From contig NZ_CP036524.1 in NCBI RefSeq assembly GCF_008281175.1, positions 744,001 to 808,000 of the forward strand: 64,000 nucleotides of DNA. The letters are read 5' to 3'. Source of the DNA: [Clostridium] hylemonae DSM 15053 (GTDB lineage Bacteria; Bacillota; Clostridia; Lachnospirales; Lachnospiraceae). Position numbers and translations under genes: made by a program. The notes beneath the pieces were generated by a model that was not told the DNA's origin, ran no database searches, and was given only the letters and a program-made list of their open reading frames with translations. How positions within the stretch are numbered: the stretch's first letter is position 1; each line of letters begins with the position of its first letter. Of the stretch, positions 52,172-62,115 are shown one piece after another.

Positions 52172-53082
52172 CACTTCACCCCCTCGAATATTTTATCTTC
52201 ATGATAAAACTGCATAAAGTAGTCCTCCAGTGAAAATGGGAACTCTGTGAAATCAATGATATGATACCGGGAGATATCTGCAAGGAATGATGTGATCTCA
52301 CTGTTTTTCAGCTGGATCCTGGCACGCAGTTTTCTTTCGTTTATGGAAGTAAAATGATACGTATGAGAGGTGAACTCCTGCCATTGTTTTTTATCGTGGA
52401 AAGTCACTCTGTATATCTTGTCGCTTTCTTTTTTCAACACCTCCGGATCAAATTCCGATACGATCCTGCCGTCTCTGATGATCGCGATCCTGTCACAGGA
52501 AGCGTCTACCTCATGAAAGATATGAGAGGACAGGAATATGGTTTTGCCCCTTTTCTTTTCCTCCAGAATATATTCAATGAAGATCTCCTGCATAATAGGG
52601 TCAAGACCGGAAGTTGGTTCATCCAGGATCAATATTTTCGGGTCGTGCATAAATGCGGTGACGACCGCCAGCTTACGTCTTGTTCCGAGGCTCATCTGCT
52701 TTAATCCGATATCAGGGTTCAGTTCAAACTTCTTCAGCAGCATTTCCAAATAAGAAGTGTCCGTGACACCTCTCATCTTCTTTTGCATATTTAAAAACTG
52801 CGTTCCGGTCATCCCGGAAGGAAAGGCGATCTCTCCGGGCAGATATCCGACGTCACGCTGAAGCTCCGCCGAGCATTCCCAGCAGTTTTTCCCTTCAATA
52901 CTTGTAGTCCCGCTCTGTGGCTTAGAAAACCCCATCAAATGTCTGATGGTGGTACTCTTGCCTGCGCCGTTTGGCCCGAGAAACCCCAGGCACTCCCCTT
53001 CGTCCACGTGAGCAGATACATCGAACACACCTCTGCCGTGTCCGTAGTCTTTTGTCAATTTACTGACTTCTATAACTGACAT
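52171..53082 (-). CDS. ABC exporter ATPase 1
   Basis: Encodes a 303-residue ATPase with Walker A GPNGAGKSTT, signature QMSLGTRRKLAVV and Walker B ILILDEPTSGLDPI, followed by LSSHIFHEVD. It is the first gene of the three-gene exporter operon, preceded by AGGAGA. The promoter region is shared with the divergent TetR gene. Confidence 0.93.
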   Translation of the reverse strand: MSVIEVSKLTKDYGHGRGVFDVSAHVDEGECLGFLGPNGAGKSTTIRHLMGFSKPQSGTTSIEGKNCWECSAELQRDVGYLPGEIAFPSGMTGTQFLNMQKKMRGVTDTSYLEMLLKKFELNPDIGLKQMSLGTRRKLAVVTAFMHDPKILILDEPTSGLDPIMQEIFIEYILEEKKRGKTIFLSSHIFHEVDASCDRIAIIRDGRIVSEFDPEVLKKESDKIYRVTFHDKKQWQEFTSHTYHFTSINERKLRARIQLKNSEITSFLADISRYHIIDFTEFPFSLEDYFMQFYHEDKIFEGVK

Positions 53083-53163
53083 TCGTATCTCTCCTTTTAC
53101 TTGAATTATGCAACAATGTGTTGTATGATGCGATTGTAAATGAATTTATACGTTTTATCAAGC

Positions 53164-53184
53164 AACAATACATTCAATATTGTT
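53164..53184 (+). promoter_or_regulatory. Candidate TetR operator
   Basis: AACAATA (53164-53170) and TATTGTT (53178-53184) are perfect inverted repeats with a 7-bp centre, located between the divergent exporter operon and the TetR gene. Confidence 0.5.
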
Positions 53185-53235
53185 ACATGATGACAGAGAT
53201 TCTCTGTCAATCCTTAACAAGGAGGGGCAAAAGCT

Positions 53236-53829
53236 ATGAAAAAGCAGCCGGAAGTGACCGCGGCTACGAGACAAAAAATAATGGATGCGTTCTGGACGCT
53301 CTATAAAGAAAAAGCGGTCGATAAAATATCGGTCTCTGAGATCACAGCGATAACCGGAAATAACAGGGGGACGTTTTACCGCTATTTTAAAGATGTCTAC
53401 GCAGTGCTGGAACAGATCGAGGCAGATCTTTTGAGAGATGTAGGCAGGGAAGTGCACAATATTTTAAGCAGCCATATTTTTGAGGATCATTTAAGAGACA
53501 TTAACCTGCTCTATACGATGACCATACCGATTTTTAAAAAGCATGAAGAGAAAATATTTACACTGCTCGGCAAAAACGGAGATCCCAAATTCACAAGTGA
53601 GTTCCGCAAAAGCATTCAGTCTATGCTGATAAAGTTTTGGAATTTTTCGGATGACACGGAACATCTCGATTATCTGTTAGAGTATACATACTCGGCAATG
53701 TTCGGATTAATGGCCAAATGGTATGAAAACGGAAATGACCTGACGGAAGATGAATTTTTCAAGATGGCGCAGGGTCTCGTTGCAAACGGAGTTTTGGGGC
53801 ATTGTAAGCATTTGCCAGCGCAGGCTTAG
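53236..53829 (+). CDS. TetR-family transcriptional regulator
   Basis: Encodes a 197-residue regulator. The N-terminal helix-turn-helix reads TRQKIMDAFWTLYKEK, ISVSEITAITGNNRGTFYRYF. The C-terminal helical domain is the ligand-binding part. It is divergent from the ABC exporter operon and separated by a region with an inverted repeat, the usual layout for a repressor of an efflux operon. AAGGAGG precedes the ATG. Confidence 0.9.
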   Translation: MKKQPEVTAATRQKIMDAFWTLYKEKAVDKISVSEITAITGNNRGTFYRYFKDVYAVLEQIEADLLRDVGREVHNILSSHIFEDHLRDINLLYTMTIPIFKKHEEKIFTLLGKNGDPKFTSEFRKSIQSMLIKFWNFSDDTEHLDYLLEYTYSAMFGLMAKWYENGNDLTEDEFFKMAQGLVANGVLGHCKHLPAQA

Positions 53830-53885
53830 TATCTTAAGCGTTCCATATGGTTATCATAGGCTTTAAACAGGAGAGGAGAACGGTT

Positions 53886-55856
53886 ATGAGCAATCATTTA
53901 AAAAACGAGAGCAGTCCGTATCTTTTGCAGCATTCGGAAAACCCTGTGGATTGGTACCCATGGTGCGAGGAGGCATTTGAGAGGGCCGGACGTGAGGATA
54001 AACCGATTTTTCTGAGTATTGGTTACAGTACGTGCCACTGGTGTCATGTGATGGCTCATGAAAGCTTTGAAGATAAAAGGACAGCTGATATTTTGAATGA
54101 AAATTTTATTTCTATCAAGGTAGACAGAGAAGAACGTCCGGACATCGACAGCGTGTACATGTCTGTATGCCAGGCGCTGACGGGGAGCGGAGGCTGGCCC
54201 ATGAGTATCTTTATGACCGCAGAGCAGAAGCCTTTTTACGCGGCGACGTATATTCCCCCGGATAACCGTTATGGAATGAAGGGTTTCCGGGAGCTGCTGC
54301 TGGAGATCAGCGGTCACTGGAAGTATAAGAAATCAGAGCTTCTGGAGTCGGCGGAGCAGATTTTAGATCATATCGATACCAAAGAGGAGCGTGCGAAAAA
54401 GAAAACACTTAAGCGGGTGGGAGCAGGGACAGATACCACGCTTCCTGAGCGGGCGGCAGAACTGTTTGCGCAGGCTTTTGATGAGAAGTACGGCGGATTT
54501 GGCGCGGCGCCCAAGTTTCCGACTCCTCATAATCTCCTATTTTTAATGATTTATTCCAGCCTTCAAGATGCGGGCATGTCCTATGAGGCAGAAAAGACAC
54601 TCGAGCAAATGCGAAGGGGTGGGATCTTCGATCACATTGGCTATGGGTTTTCCAGGTATTCTACCGACCGTTTTTATCTCGTCCCTCACTTTGAGAAAAT
54701 GCTGTATGACAATGCGCTGCTGATGATCGCCTACTCAGCCGCGTATAAGGTATCGGGGAAAACTATGTTCCTTGAAACGGCGGAAAAAACAGCGGAGTAT
54801 ATATTACGGGAAATGACCGGACCGGACGGTGAATTTTATTCCGCCCAGGACGCGGACAGTGAAGGAAGAGAAGGCCTGTATTACGTCTGGGATGAGGAAG
54901 AGATCTGCGGGATACTCGGTGCAGAAAGAGGAACAGAGTTCTGCAGATATTACGGGATCACAGAAGAAGGAAACTTCGAGGGAAAAAATATACCGAACGA
55001 GTTAGACGGTAAAGAGATTACGGACAGATTTCACAAGGAAAGAGAGCTTTTATACGATTACCGGAAGCGTCGGGCCAGGCTGCACCTGGACGACAAGGTG
55101 CTCACATCGTGGAATTCTCTGATGATTTCTGCCATGGCGGTATTGTACCGGGTTACGGGAAAGGAACGATATCTGGAAGCGGCAGAGCGGGCGCGCCGTT
55201 TTATCGAACATAATCTTGCGGACGGGAATACGCTCCGAGTCAGCTGCCGCGGCGGAAGCGGCTCGGTGAAGGGCTTTCTGGATGATTATGCATATTATAC
55301 AGCGGCGCTGCTCAGTCTTTACGAAGCGGTCTCTGATGTGGATCATCTGACACGGGCGGAACAGATCTGCCGGGAAGCGCGGCAGCAGTTTGCGGATGAA
55401 GAGGGCGGAGGGTTCTTTCTGTACGGGAGCCGGAACGACAGCTTGATCACAAGGCCAAAGGAAACGTACGACGGCGCGCTGCCAAGCGGGAATTCCACGA
55501 TGGCTTACGATCTCGTGAGGCTTTATCAGATCACGGGCAATGAAGAATACAAAGACGCGGCCAAGCGCCAGCTCGCTTTTATGTCCGGGGAGGCGCAGGA
55601 ATACCCGGCGGGATACAGTATGTTCCTGACGGCGCTGCTGCTGTATGAGAATCCGCCGCAGAAGATCACGGTTGTTCTGGCAGATGGGGACAATAAAGAA
55701 GAGATAATGAGCCGCCTCCCTCTGTATGCGGAGATAAACATATTGAGCGGGGAGACGCGGGAATATAAATTATTAAATGGAAGAACTACGTATTATGTGT
55801 GTAAAAACTATACGTGTCTTCCGCCGTCAAATGAATTGATGAGTGATAGTAAATAA
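53886..55856 (+). CDS. Thioredoxin-domain protein, YyaL/SSP411 (DUF255) family
   Basis: Encodes a 656-residue cytoplasmic protein. The N-terminal DUF255 thioredoxin-like domain has [17 protein letters not shown], the CHWC redox-type motif in [14 protein letters not shown], and [15 protein letters not shown] helical six-hairpin glycosidase-like domain fills the rest ([59 protein letters not shown]). The family is widespread but its reaction is unproven. ATG 53886 follows AGGAG; an upstream in-frame ATG at 53847 has no matching signal. Confidence 0.9.
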   Translation: MSNHLKNESSPYLLQHSENPVDWYPWCEEAFERAGREDKPIFLSIGYSTCHWCHVMAHESFEDKRTADILNENFISIKVDREERPDIDSVYMSVCQALTGSGGWPMSIFMTAEQKPFYAATYIPPDNRYGMKGFRELLLEISGHWKYKKSELLESAEQILDHIDTKEERAKKKTLKRVGAGTDTTLPERAAELFAQAFDEKYGGFGAAPKFPTPHNLLFLMIYSSLQDAGMSYEAEKTLEQMRRGGIFDHIGYGFSRYSTDRFYLVPHFEKMLYDNALLMIAYSAAYKVSGKTMFLETAEKTAEYILREMTGPDGEFYSAQDADSEGREGLYYVWDEEEICGILGAERGTEFCRYYGITEEGNFEGKNIPNELDGKEITDRFHKERELLYDYRKRRARLHLDDKVLTSWNSLMISAMAVLYRVTGKERYLEAAERARRFIEHNLADGNTLRVSCRGGSGSVKGFLDDYAYYTAALLSLYEAVSDVDHLTRAEQICREARQQFADEEGGGFFLYGSRNDSLITRPKETYDGALPSGNSTMAYDLVRLYQITGNEEYKDAAKRQLAFMSGEAQEYPAGYSMFLTALLLYENPPQKITVVLADGDNKEEIMSRLPLYAEINILSGETREYKLLNGRTTYYVCKNYTCLPPSNELMSDSK

Positions 55857-55859
55857 GAA

Positions 55860-55900
55860 AGAGCCCTGTCTTTTCTGTTTAAGAAGAGGCAGGGCTCTTC
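55860..55900 (+). terminator. Terminator-like hairpin after the YyaL gene
   Basis: AGAGCCCTG (55860-55868) pairs with CAGGGCTCT (55890-55898) with further inner pairing. The T run is weak on the plus strand and better on the minus strand. Confidence 0.55.
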
Positions 55901-55955
55901 GTTACAGGCAGACAGAACTATTTGTAGGAAAATTATGACAGAATAACAAATTAGA

Positions 55956-55984
55956 TTGACAAATGGATACTTATAAAATATAAT
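55956..55984 (+). promoter_or_regulatory. Perfect consensus sigma-A promoter of the sugar operon
   Basis: TTGACA (55956-55961) and TATAAT (55979-55984) are separated by exactly 17 bp. Predicted start of transcription is near 55991. Confidence 0.85.
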
Positions 55985-56230
55985 TAATTTAAGTTTAATA
56001 AATATATGCACGTAAAAGCGTTATAAACGAGGGAAATATGCTTTGAATTGCAGAAACATGATATTTTTTTGCCTTAATTATGAAATAAACTTTAATAAGT
56101 AGAGCAGGAATTCCCTGAACTATATTACAGAGAGGAGGATTTTTCAATAATTTACCGGATAAAAGACGGTACAGCGTGCATATGAGCAAATGTTAATGAA
56201 TGATATTAAATAATTTCAAAGGAGAAGGGT

Positions 56231-57343
56231 ATGAAGAAGATTTATAAGAAAGTGACCGCGGTTTTAATAGTATTGACGATGATGTTTTCTCTTGCCGCCT
56301 GCACAAGCGGAGATTCGGGCAGCGGCGGGAGTTCCTCCGGAGGCAGTAAGAAAGATAACAAAAAGGTAGGGATCGCCATGCCGACTAAGGACTTGCAGCG
56401 GTGGAGCGAAGACGGCGCTTACATGAAAGAGGCGATGGAAAAAGCCGGCTACACAGTAGATATTCAATATGCCAATAACGATATCGGCGTACAGGCTTCA
56501 CAGATCGAAAATATGATCACCGGAGGATGCGGGACACTCGTCATTGCCTCCATTGACGGCGGAGCCCTCTCGGAAGTGCTGGAGAAGGCAAAAGCCGCGG
56601 ATATCGCGGTGATCGCGTATGACAGGCTGATCATGAACACCGATGCCGTTACATATTATGCTACCTTTGACAATGAGAAGATCGGGATCATGCAGGGGCA
56701 GTACATTGCCGATAAGCTGGACCTGGAAAATCAGGCAGGCCCGTTTAATATCGAACTGTTCACCGGCCCGACAGATGACAATAATGTCAATTTCTATTTC
56801 GGCGGCGCCATGTCTGTCCTGCAGAAGTACATAGACGAAGGGAAACTGGTGATCAAGTCGGGAACGGAAGTTTCACTGGCGGCATGTGCCACACCGAACT
56901 GGTCAACAGAAGAGGCGCAGAAGAGAATGGAAAATATCATCACCAAGAGCTACACAGGCGGAGAAAAATTAGACGCAGTGTTATCTTCAAATGATTCTGT
57001 CGCAAATGGGATCACGAATGCGCTCGTGGCAGCAGGATATACGGCGGAAGATTTCCCGATCATTACCGGACAGGACTGTGAGATAACATCTGTGAGAAAC
57101 ATGATAAAAGGGCTGCAGGCCATGTCTGTCTTCGTGGATACGAGAGAGCTTGCCAATGTGACGGCCGACATGGTAGAAGCGATCATGAAAGGCGAGGAGC
57201 CGGAGATCAACAATACGGAAGATTACGACAACGGCACGGGAATCATACCGACTTACCTTTGTGAGCCGCAGGTTGCGGACATCGACAATTATAAGGAAGT
57301 CCTCATTGATTCCGGATATTACACGGAAGACAGATTAAAATAG
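56231..57343 (+). CDS. chvE: Multiple-monosaccharide ABC transporter binding lipoprotein
   Basis: Encodes a 370-residue exported lipoprotein (lipobox LAAC, Cys 24, then a Gly/Ser linker). It matches the ChvE/XylF branch: VGIAMPTKDLQRWSEDG, QIENMITGGCGTLVIASIDGG, VIAYDRLIMNTDAVTYYATFDNEKIG, LFTGPTDDNNVNFYFGG, AVLSSNDSVANGI and TGQDCEITSVRNMI. The family binds aldoses such as xylose, glucose or galactose. First gene of a seven-kilobase operon; GGAGAAGGG precedes the ATG. Confidence 0.9.
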   Translation: MKKIYKKVTAVLIVLTMMFSLAACTSGDSGSGGSSSGGSKKDNKKVGIAMPTKDLQRWSEDGAYMKEAMEKAGYTVDIQYANNDIGVQASQIENMITGGCGTLVIASIDGGALSEVLEKAKAADIAVIAYDRLIMNTDAVTYYATFDNEKIGIMQGQYIADKLDLENQAGPFNIELFTGPTDDNNVNFYFGGAMSVLQKYIDEGKLVIKSGTEVSLAACATPNWSTEEAQKRMENIITKSYTGGEKLDAVLSSNDSVANGITNALVAAGYTAEDFPIITGQDCEITSVRNMIKGLQAMSVFVDTRELANVTADMVEAIMKGEEPEINNTEDYDNGTGIIPTYLCEPQVADIDNYKEVLIDSGYYTEDRLK

Positions 57344-57412
57344 CAGATTTACATAAAGGATATGAAGAGCTGCTGCAGACTGCGGCAGCTTCTTTAGAAA
57401 GGAAGGGATTTT

Positions 57413-58951
57413 TTGAACAGGTTATTAATGGAAATGAAGGGGATCACCAAAACCTTTCCCGGTGTGAAAGCTCTTGACAATGTAAATCTGCAGGTGGAAG
57501 AAGGAGAGATACATGCCCTCGTCGGAGAAAACGGCGCCGGAAAATCTACCTTGATGAATATATTAAGCGGCGTCTATCCATTTGGCAGTTATGAAGGAGA
57601 TATCTTCTATGAAGGAGAGCGGTGCGAATTTCAGAAGATCAAAGACAGTGAGAAAAAAGGAATCGTCATCATACACCAGGAGCTGGCGCTCGTTCCGTAC
57701 ATGACCATCGGCGAAAATATGTTCCTGGGCAATGAAAGAGGCAGCCGTTATAACGTGAACTGGAATGACACATTCAGTCAGTCGGAAGAACTGTTAAAGA
57801 CAGTCGGGCTGTCCGAGGCGCCTCAGACATTGGTAAAGGATATTGGCGTCGGCAAACAGCAGCTTGTGGAGATCGCCAAGGCTCTGGCAAAAGACGTCAG
57901 ACTTCTGATCCTGGACGAGCCGACGGCATCTCTGAACGAATCAGACTCCAAAAAACTGCTGAACCTGCTGCTGACACTGAAAAAGCAGGGCATGACATCG
58001 ATCATCATTTCCCACAAATTAAATGAGATCGCCTATGTTGCGGATAAGATCACCGTGCTGCGGGACGGAATGACGATCGAGACGCTGGAGAACAAGGAGC
58101 ATATTATTGACGAAGACCGGATCATCAGAGGCATGGTCGGGCGCGAACTGACGAACCGTTTCCCGCCAAGGGAACATGCGTCGATCGGAGACGTGAGCCT
58201 GGACATCCGAAACTGGACCGTACACCACCCGCTCGCCCCGGAACGCAAGGTTGTCGATAACGTGAGCATGTATGTCAGACGGGGAGAGGTAGTCGGCATC
58301 TCCGGATTGATGGGAGCCGGGCGCACCGAGTTTGCCATGAGTGTATTCGGAAAGAGTTATGGCGTCAATATAAGCGGCGAGATGACACTCGGCGGGAAAA
58401 AGGTAAAGCTGAATTCCGTTCAGCAGGCCATTGACAGCAAGCTTGCGTATATCACCGAGGACCGGAAAGGGAACGGGCTTATCTTAAGCAATCCGATCCG
58501 GGTAAACACGACGCTTGCGAAGATGGATAAAGTGAGCCGGTTCGGTGTCATTGATAAGAATAAAGAGTATGAGGTGGCTGAGGATTACAGGGAAAAGCTG
58601 CGCACAAAGACTCCGACTGTGGAGCAGAATGTGGGCAATTTAAGCGGGGGCAACCAGCAGAAAGTCCTGCTTGGCAAATGGATGTTTACCGAGCCGGACA
58701 TTATGATCCTGGACGAGCCGACAAGGGGGATCGATGTGGGGGCCAAATATGAGATATACAGTATTATCAATTCGCTTGCAGAAGAAGGAAAGTCCATTAT
58801 CATGATCTCTTCCGAACTCCCGGAGATTCTCGGTATGTGCGACCGGATCTATATCATGAACCAGGGAAAGTTCGTAGGAGAACTTGACCGGGCGGAGGCG
58901 ACCCAGGAAAAAATCATGACACTTATATTAAAGCAGGGAAGAGAGCAGTAA
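57413..58951 (+). CDS. mmsA: Multiple-monosaccharide ABC transporter ATPase
   Basis: Encodes a 512-residue duplicated ATPase. The first domain has Walker [10 protein letters not shown], signature [15 protein letters not shown] and Walker [12 protein letters not shown]. The second has [19 protein letters not shown] and [18 protein letters not shown] 57413 is taken as start because GGAAGGG is 5 nt upstream; ATG 57428 is an alternative. A hairpin with AGCTGC/GCAGCT arms lies between chvE and this gene (about 57367-57390) and may stabilise the chvE mRNA. Confidence 0.93.
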   Translation: MNRLLMEMKGITKTFPGVKALDNVNLQVEEGEIHALVGENGAGKSTLMNILSGVYPFGSYEGDIFYEGERCEFQKIKDSEKKGIVIIHQELALVPYMTIGENMFLGNERGSRYNVNWNDTFSQSEELLKTVGLSEAPQTLVKDIGVGKQQLVEIAKALAKDVRLLILDEPTASLNESDSKKLLNLLLTLKKQGMTSIIISHKLNEIAYVADKITVLRDGMTIETLENKEHIIDEDRIIRGMVGRELTNRFPPREHASIGDVSLDIRNWTVHHPLAPERKVVDNVSMYVRRGEVVGISGLMGAGRTEFAMSVFGKSYGVNISGEMTLGGKKVKLNSVQQAIDSKLAYITEDRKGNGLILSNPIRVNTTLAKMDKVSRFGVIDKNKEYEVAEDYREKLRTKTPTVEQNVGNLSGGNQQKVLLGKWMFTEPDIMILDEPTRGIDVGAKYEIYSIINSLAEEGKSIIMISSELPEILGMCDRIYIMNQGKFVGELDRAEATQEKIMTLILKQGREQ

Positions 58952-58968
58952 AAGGAGGAGAGAAGTAA

Positions 58969-60120
58969 GTGAATAGTGTAAAGGATGTACTGAAGAAAAA
59001 TACAATGTTATTTATACTGCTGATCGTCGCATTGTTTTTCGGATGGAAGACGAACGGGGTGTTATTTGACCCTCAGAATGTGACAAACCTGATCGCCCAG
59101 AACGGCCATGTAGTCATACTGGCAGTCGGCATGCTTTTGTGTATTCTGACCGGCGGTAACATCGATCTCTCGGTCGGATCCGTCGTGGCGTTTATCGGGG
59201 CTGTGGCAGGGAAGCTTATGGTCACGTACAAGATGAACTTTGGACTCGTTATCGTGATATGCCTTGTGCTCGGCATTTTGATCGGCATGTGGCAGGGATT
59301 CTGGATCGCATACATACGGATCCCGTCCTTTATCGTGACGCTTGCGGGAATGCTCCTTTGGAGGGGCGTGGCGCTGATCATCTTAGACGGCCTGACGATA
59401 TCGCCGTTTCCCGATGACTTCAAGATGATCTTCAACAGTTATATCGCCAATCCTTTCGGGGGCAGCATCAATCTGATGTGCTTGCTGGCCGCGGTGCTCG
59501 CCTGTCTCGCTTATATCTTTGTAGTTGTCAACAGCAGAAGAAACAGGCAGAGAAAAGGCTACGCCGTAGAAAAGCTGGCGCCGTCGGTCGGAAAAACCGC
59601 AGTTATCTGTCTCGTGATCCTTTTGGCAGCTTACCGTATGGCGCAGTTCCAGGGGCTTCCGACGATACTTGTCATTCTGGCTGTCGTTGTCGGTGTGTAC
59701 ACATATTATACGTCGAAAACAGTGGGCGGCCGTTATCTGTATGCAGTCGGCGGTAATGAAAAGGCGGCGAAGATGAGCGGGGTCAATACGAACCGTGTCT
59801 TGTTCTTTGCATTTACCAACATGGCATTTTTAAGCGCCGTGGCCGCGCTTGTCTGTGTGGCCAGGTTTAACTCGGCGGCGCCGACGGCAGGAAAGAACTA
59901 TGAGATGGACGCGATCGCTTCCTGCTACATCGGCGGGGCTTCTGCCTACGGCGGTACCGGTACGGTCATGGGAGCTGTGATCGGCGCGGTATTTATGGGA
60001 CTGCTGAACAACGGGATGTCGATCATGGGTGTGGATTCTAACTGGCAGCAGGCGATCAAGGGGCTTGTACTTCTGGCGGCGGTTGCCTTTGACGTGATAT
60101 CAAAGAAAAAGAGCAGATAA
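58969..60120 (+). CDS. mmsB: Multiple-monosaccharide ABC transporter permease
   Basis: Encodes a 383-residue membrane protein of the GguB/MmsB type, with about ten hydrophobic segments. Signatures are LCILTGGNIDLSVGSVVAFIG, YAVGGNEKAAKMSGVNT and MDAIASCYIGGASAYGGTG. The central loop (SRRNRQRKGYAVEKLAPSVG) is longer than in RbsC and typical of this subgroup. GTG 58969 follows AAAGGAGG. It pairs with the preceding ATPase. Confidence 0.93.
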   Translation: MNSVKDVLKKNTMLFILLIVALFFGWKTNGVLFDPQNVTNLIAQNGHVVILAVGMLLCILTGGNIDLSVGSVVAFIGAVAGKLMVTYKMNFGLVIVICLVLGILIGMWQGFWIAYIRIPSFIVTLAGMLLWRGVALIILDGLTISPFPDDFKMIFNSYIANPFGGSINLMCLLAAVLACLAYIFVVVNSRRNRQRKGYAVEKLAPSVGKTAVICLVILLAAYRMAQFQGLPTILVILAVVVGVYTYYTSKTVGGRYLYAVGGNEKAAKMSGVNTNRVLFFAFTNMAFLSAVAALVCVARFNSAAPTAGKNYEMDAIASCYIGGASAYGGTGTVMGAVIGAVFMGLLNNGMSIMGVDSNWQQAIKGLVLLAAVAFDVISKKKSR

Positions 60121-60134
60121 GGGAGAGGGAAAGA

Positions 60135-61028
60135 ATGGATCTAAAGAAATTATATGAGTGGTGCAGTATTCCGGCAGAAGAGCTGCCGGGGAGAACTGAC
60201 TTAAAAGTACCCTTCAGGATCGTAAAGGATTCTCATGAACTGGGCAGTGTGATGGCCCGTGACCTCGTGGAAGAGATCAGGAAAGCCAATGAAGAACAGC
60301 GCAGCTTCCGGCTGATCGTGCCGTGCGGCCCGAAGGAATGGTATGGTCCGTTCACGGAAATGGTCAATGCCGGGAACGTATCACTTCGGAATATGGTCTG
60401 CTACCATATGGATGAAAACCTGGACTGGGAAGGAAAATTACTGCCGAAGGAGGACCCGAATAATTTCCGTACCTTCATGGAGCGGTATTTCTACGGAGGG
60501 ATCAAAGAGGAACTACAGGTTCTGCCGGAAAACAGGCATTTTCTGACCCCGTACAATATGCAGGAGATGTCGGAGATGATCGCCGGCACGGAGATAGACT
60601 ATACGCTGGGCGGCTGGGGACAGGACGGGCATGTGGCATTTAACCAGGCGAACCGCAATCCCTATGTGGAAGTGTCGCTGGACGACCTGCGCGGTTCGAC
60701 CGCAAGGATACAGAATAATAACAACGATACGATTCTGGCGCTGGCCCAGCGGGGGCTTGGAGGCGCGTGGCAGTTTATGCCCCCCATGTCCATTACACTG
60801 GGGGTGAAGGAATGCATGAAGGCGAAAAAGATAAGGGTCTATTCGGCGACCGGAGCGTGGAAGCAGACGGCCCTTAGGGTGGCGCTCTTTTCAGAGCCGA
60901 CGGTGGAATACCCGATGACTCTGCTGCAGGAACATCCGGACGCGCTCATTACGGCAACAGAAGAAACCGCGGCGCATCCTATCAGTGAACATCCGGAGTG
61001 GGAGTTCAGGAGGGTAAACAGCAAATAA
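60135..61028 (+). CDS. NagB-family sugar-phosphate isomerase/deaminase, divergent
   Basis: Encodes a 297-residue cytoplasmic protein of the glucosamine-6-phosphate isomerase/6-phosphogluconolactonase superfamily. Family motifs are LIVPCGPKEWYGPF, the Asp in CYHMDENLDW, and GGWGQDGHVAFNQ, which corresponds to GGxGxDGHIAFNE in NagB. The Asp and His of that motif are kept, but the catalytic Glu is Gln. It is longer than NagB at the N-terminus. It lies between a sugar transporter and a PfkB kinase, so it should act on the same sugar phosphate; the altered residue suggests a reaction other than standard deamination. Confidence 0.75.
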   Translation: MDLKKLYEWCSIPAEELPGRTDLKVPFRIVKDSHELGSVMARDLVEEIRKANEEQRSFRLIVPCGPKEWYGPFTEMVNAGNVSLRNMVCYHMDENLDWEGKLLPKEDPNNFRTFMERYFYGGIKEELQVLPENRHFLTPYNMQEMSEMIAGTEIDYTLGGWGQDGHVAFNQANRNPYVEVSLDDLRGSTARIQNNNNDTILALAQRGLGGAWQFMPPMSITLGVKECMKAKKIRVYSATGAWKQTALRVALFSEPTVEYPMTLLQEHPDALITATEETAAHPISEHPEWEFRRVNSK

Positions 61029-61046
61029 AGATAAAGGCGGAAAATT

Positions 61047-62078
61047 ATGACATATGACAAGATTATAGCGACCGGAGGAATCGGCACCGGCATGCTGTTT
61101 CTGAGTGGTCAGCAGGAAACACTGGGCCGGAGCGAGTCACGCTCGGTGACGCTCAGTCCGGCCAAAGATTATTGCAAACAGCAGATCGTCCTGTATTATA
61201 CAGCAGCTCTCTTAAGAGAGACCATTCCGGTCTATCCCATCGGCTGCGTCGGCAATGACAGCATGGGGGATTCGATCCTTGAGGAAATGCGGCGGCAGGG
61301 GATGGATGTCACTTATATATCCCAAAGTCCGGACGTTCCGACGACCATCAGTGTCTGTCTCCAGTATCCGGACAGAGAGACGTGCAACTTTACAGCGGAT
61401 AACAGCGCGTCAGGCCTCGTCACACCGGAGTATATCCTACGCGCGATGGAAGACATAGGAGTGGATGAAAAGTCCATTGTCTGCGCTGTACCTGAGATCC
61501 CGGTTGACTCCCGCGCGGCAATGATGAAGGAAGCCAAACGGCGGGGAGCTCTTACCGTGCTGTCGGTGCCGGTGTCTGAAGCCGAAGAATTTGCACAGCG
61601 CTCTATATACCGGTACGTGGATATTCTGGCTGTTAATATGGAAGAGGCGCAGGCGGCTGCCGGAAGCCGTTCAGAGGGGAGGGAACTGCTCCTTGAGCTG
61701 TCGAAGCTGCTTTGCAGCTTAAATCCTCATCTGGCCATCCTGATGACATGCGGTAAAGACGGAGCCTATACATTTGCCGGACAGACTGCAGAAAAAGTAC
61801 CGCCGCTGCTTTGCAGCGCCTTAAATACGACCGGAGCCGGGGACGCATTTCTGGGCGGTACGCTGGCAGGGCTTGCCCGCGGCATGAAGCTGCAGAAGGG
61901 CTGTGAGGACCGGAACTTCGGGGAATCGGAGCTTAAGAGCGCCCCGGAGCTTGGCACCATCTGCGCCGGGATGGCAGTAGAATGTGAGGACAGCATTGCA
62001 TTTCATGTAGGGCCGGAAACGATCAGAGAAATGATCCAAAACAGAGGCTGGAAGGCGGATGCCCGCTTTGCCGGTTAG
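61047..62078 (+). CDS. PfkB-family carbohydrate kinase
   Basis: Encodes a 343-residue kinase of the ribokinase/PfkB family. Visible features are the N-terminal ATGGIGTGMLFL, the lid-region NFTADNSASGLV, VNMEEAQAAAG, LMTCGKDGAYTF and the anion-hole motif NTTGAGDAFLGGTLAG with the catalytic Asp. It probably phosphorylates the sugar imported by the upstream transporter. It starts 18 nt after the NagB-like gene. Confidence 0.88.
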   Translation: MTYDKIIATGGIGTGMLFLSGQQETLGRSESRSVTLSPAKDYCKQQIVLYYTAALLRETIPVYPIGCVGNDSMGDSILEEMRRQGMDVTYISQSPDVPTTISVCLQYPDRETCNFTADNSASGLVTPEYILRAMEDIGVDEKSIVCAVPEIPVDSRAAMMKEAKRRGALTVLSVPVSEAEEFAQRSIYRYVDILAVNMEEAQAAAGSRSEGRELLLELSKLLCSLNPHLAILMTCGKDGAYTFAGQTAEKVPPLLCSALNTTGAGDAFLGGTLAGLARGMKLQKGCEDRNFGESELKSAPELGTICAGMAVECEDSIAFHVGPETIREMIQNRGWKADARFAG

Positions 62079-62115
62079 AGGGAAGAAAATAATATTCAGA
62101 AGAGGGCAGTGAGAT

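Larger units (their letters stand above)
55857..56230 (+). other. Intergenic region and 240-nt leader of the sugar operon
   Basis: This 374-nt region has no protein gene. It holds a terminator-like hairpin (55860-55900), a perfect consensus promoter (55956-55984) and then about 240 nt of A+T-rich leader up to the chvE start. No known riboswitch was recognised in the leader. Confidence 0.6.
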
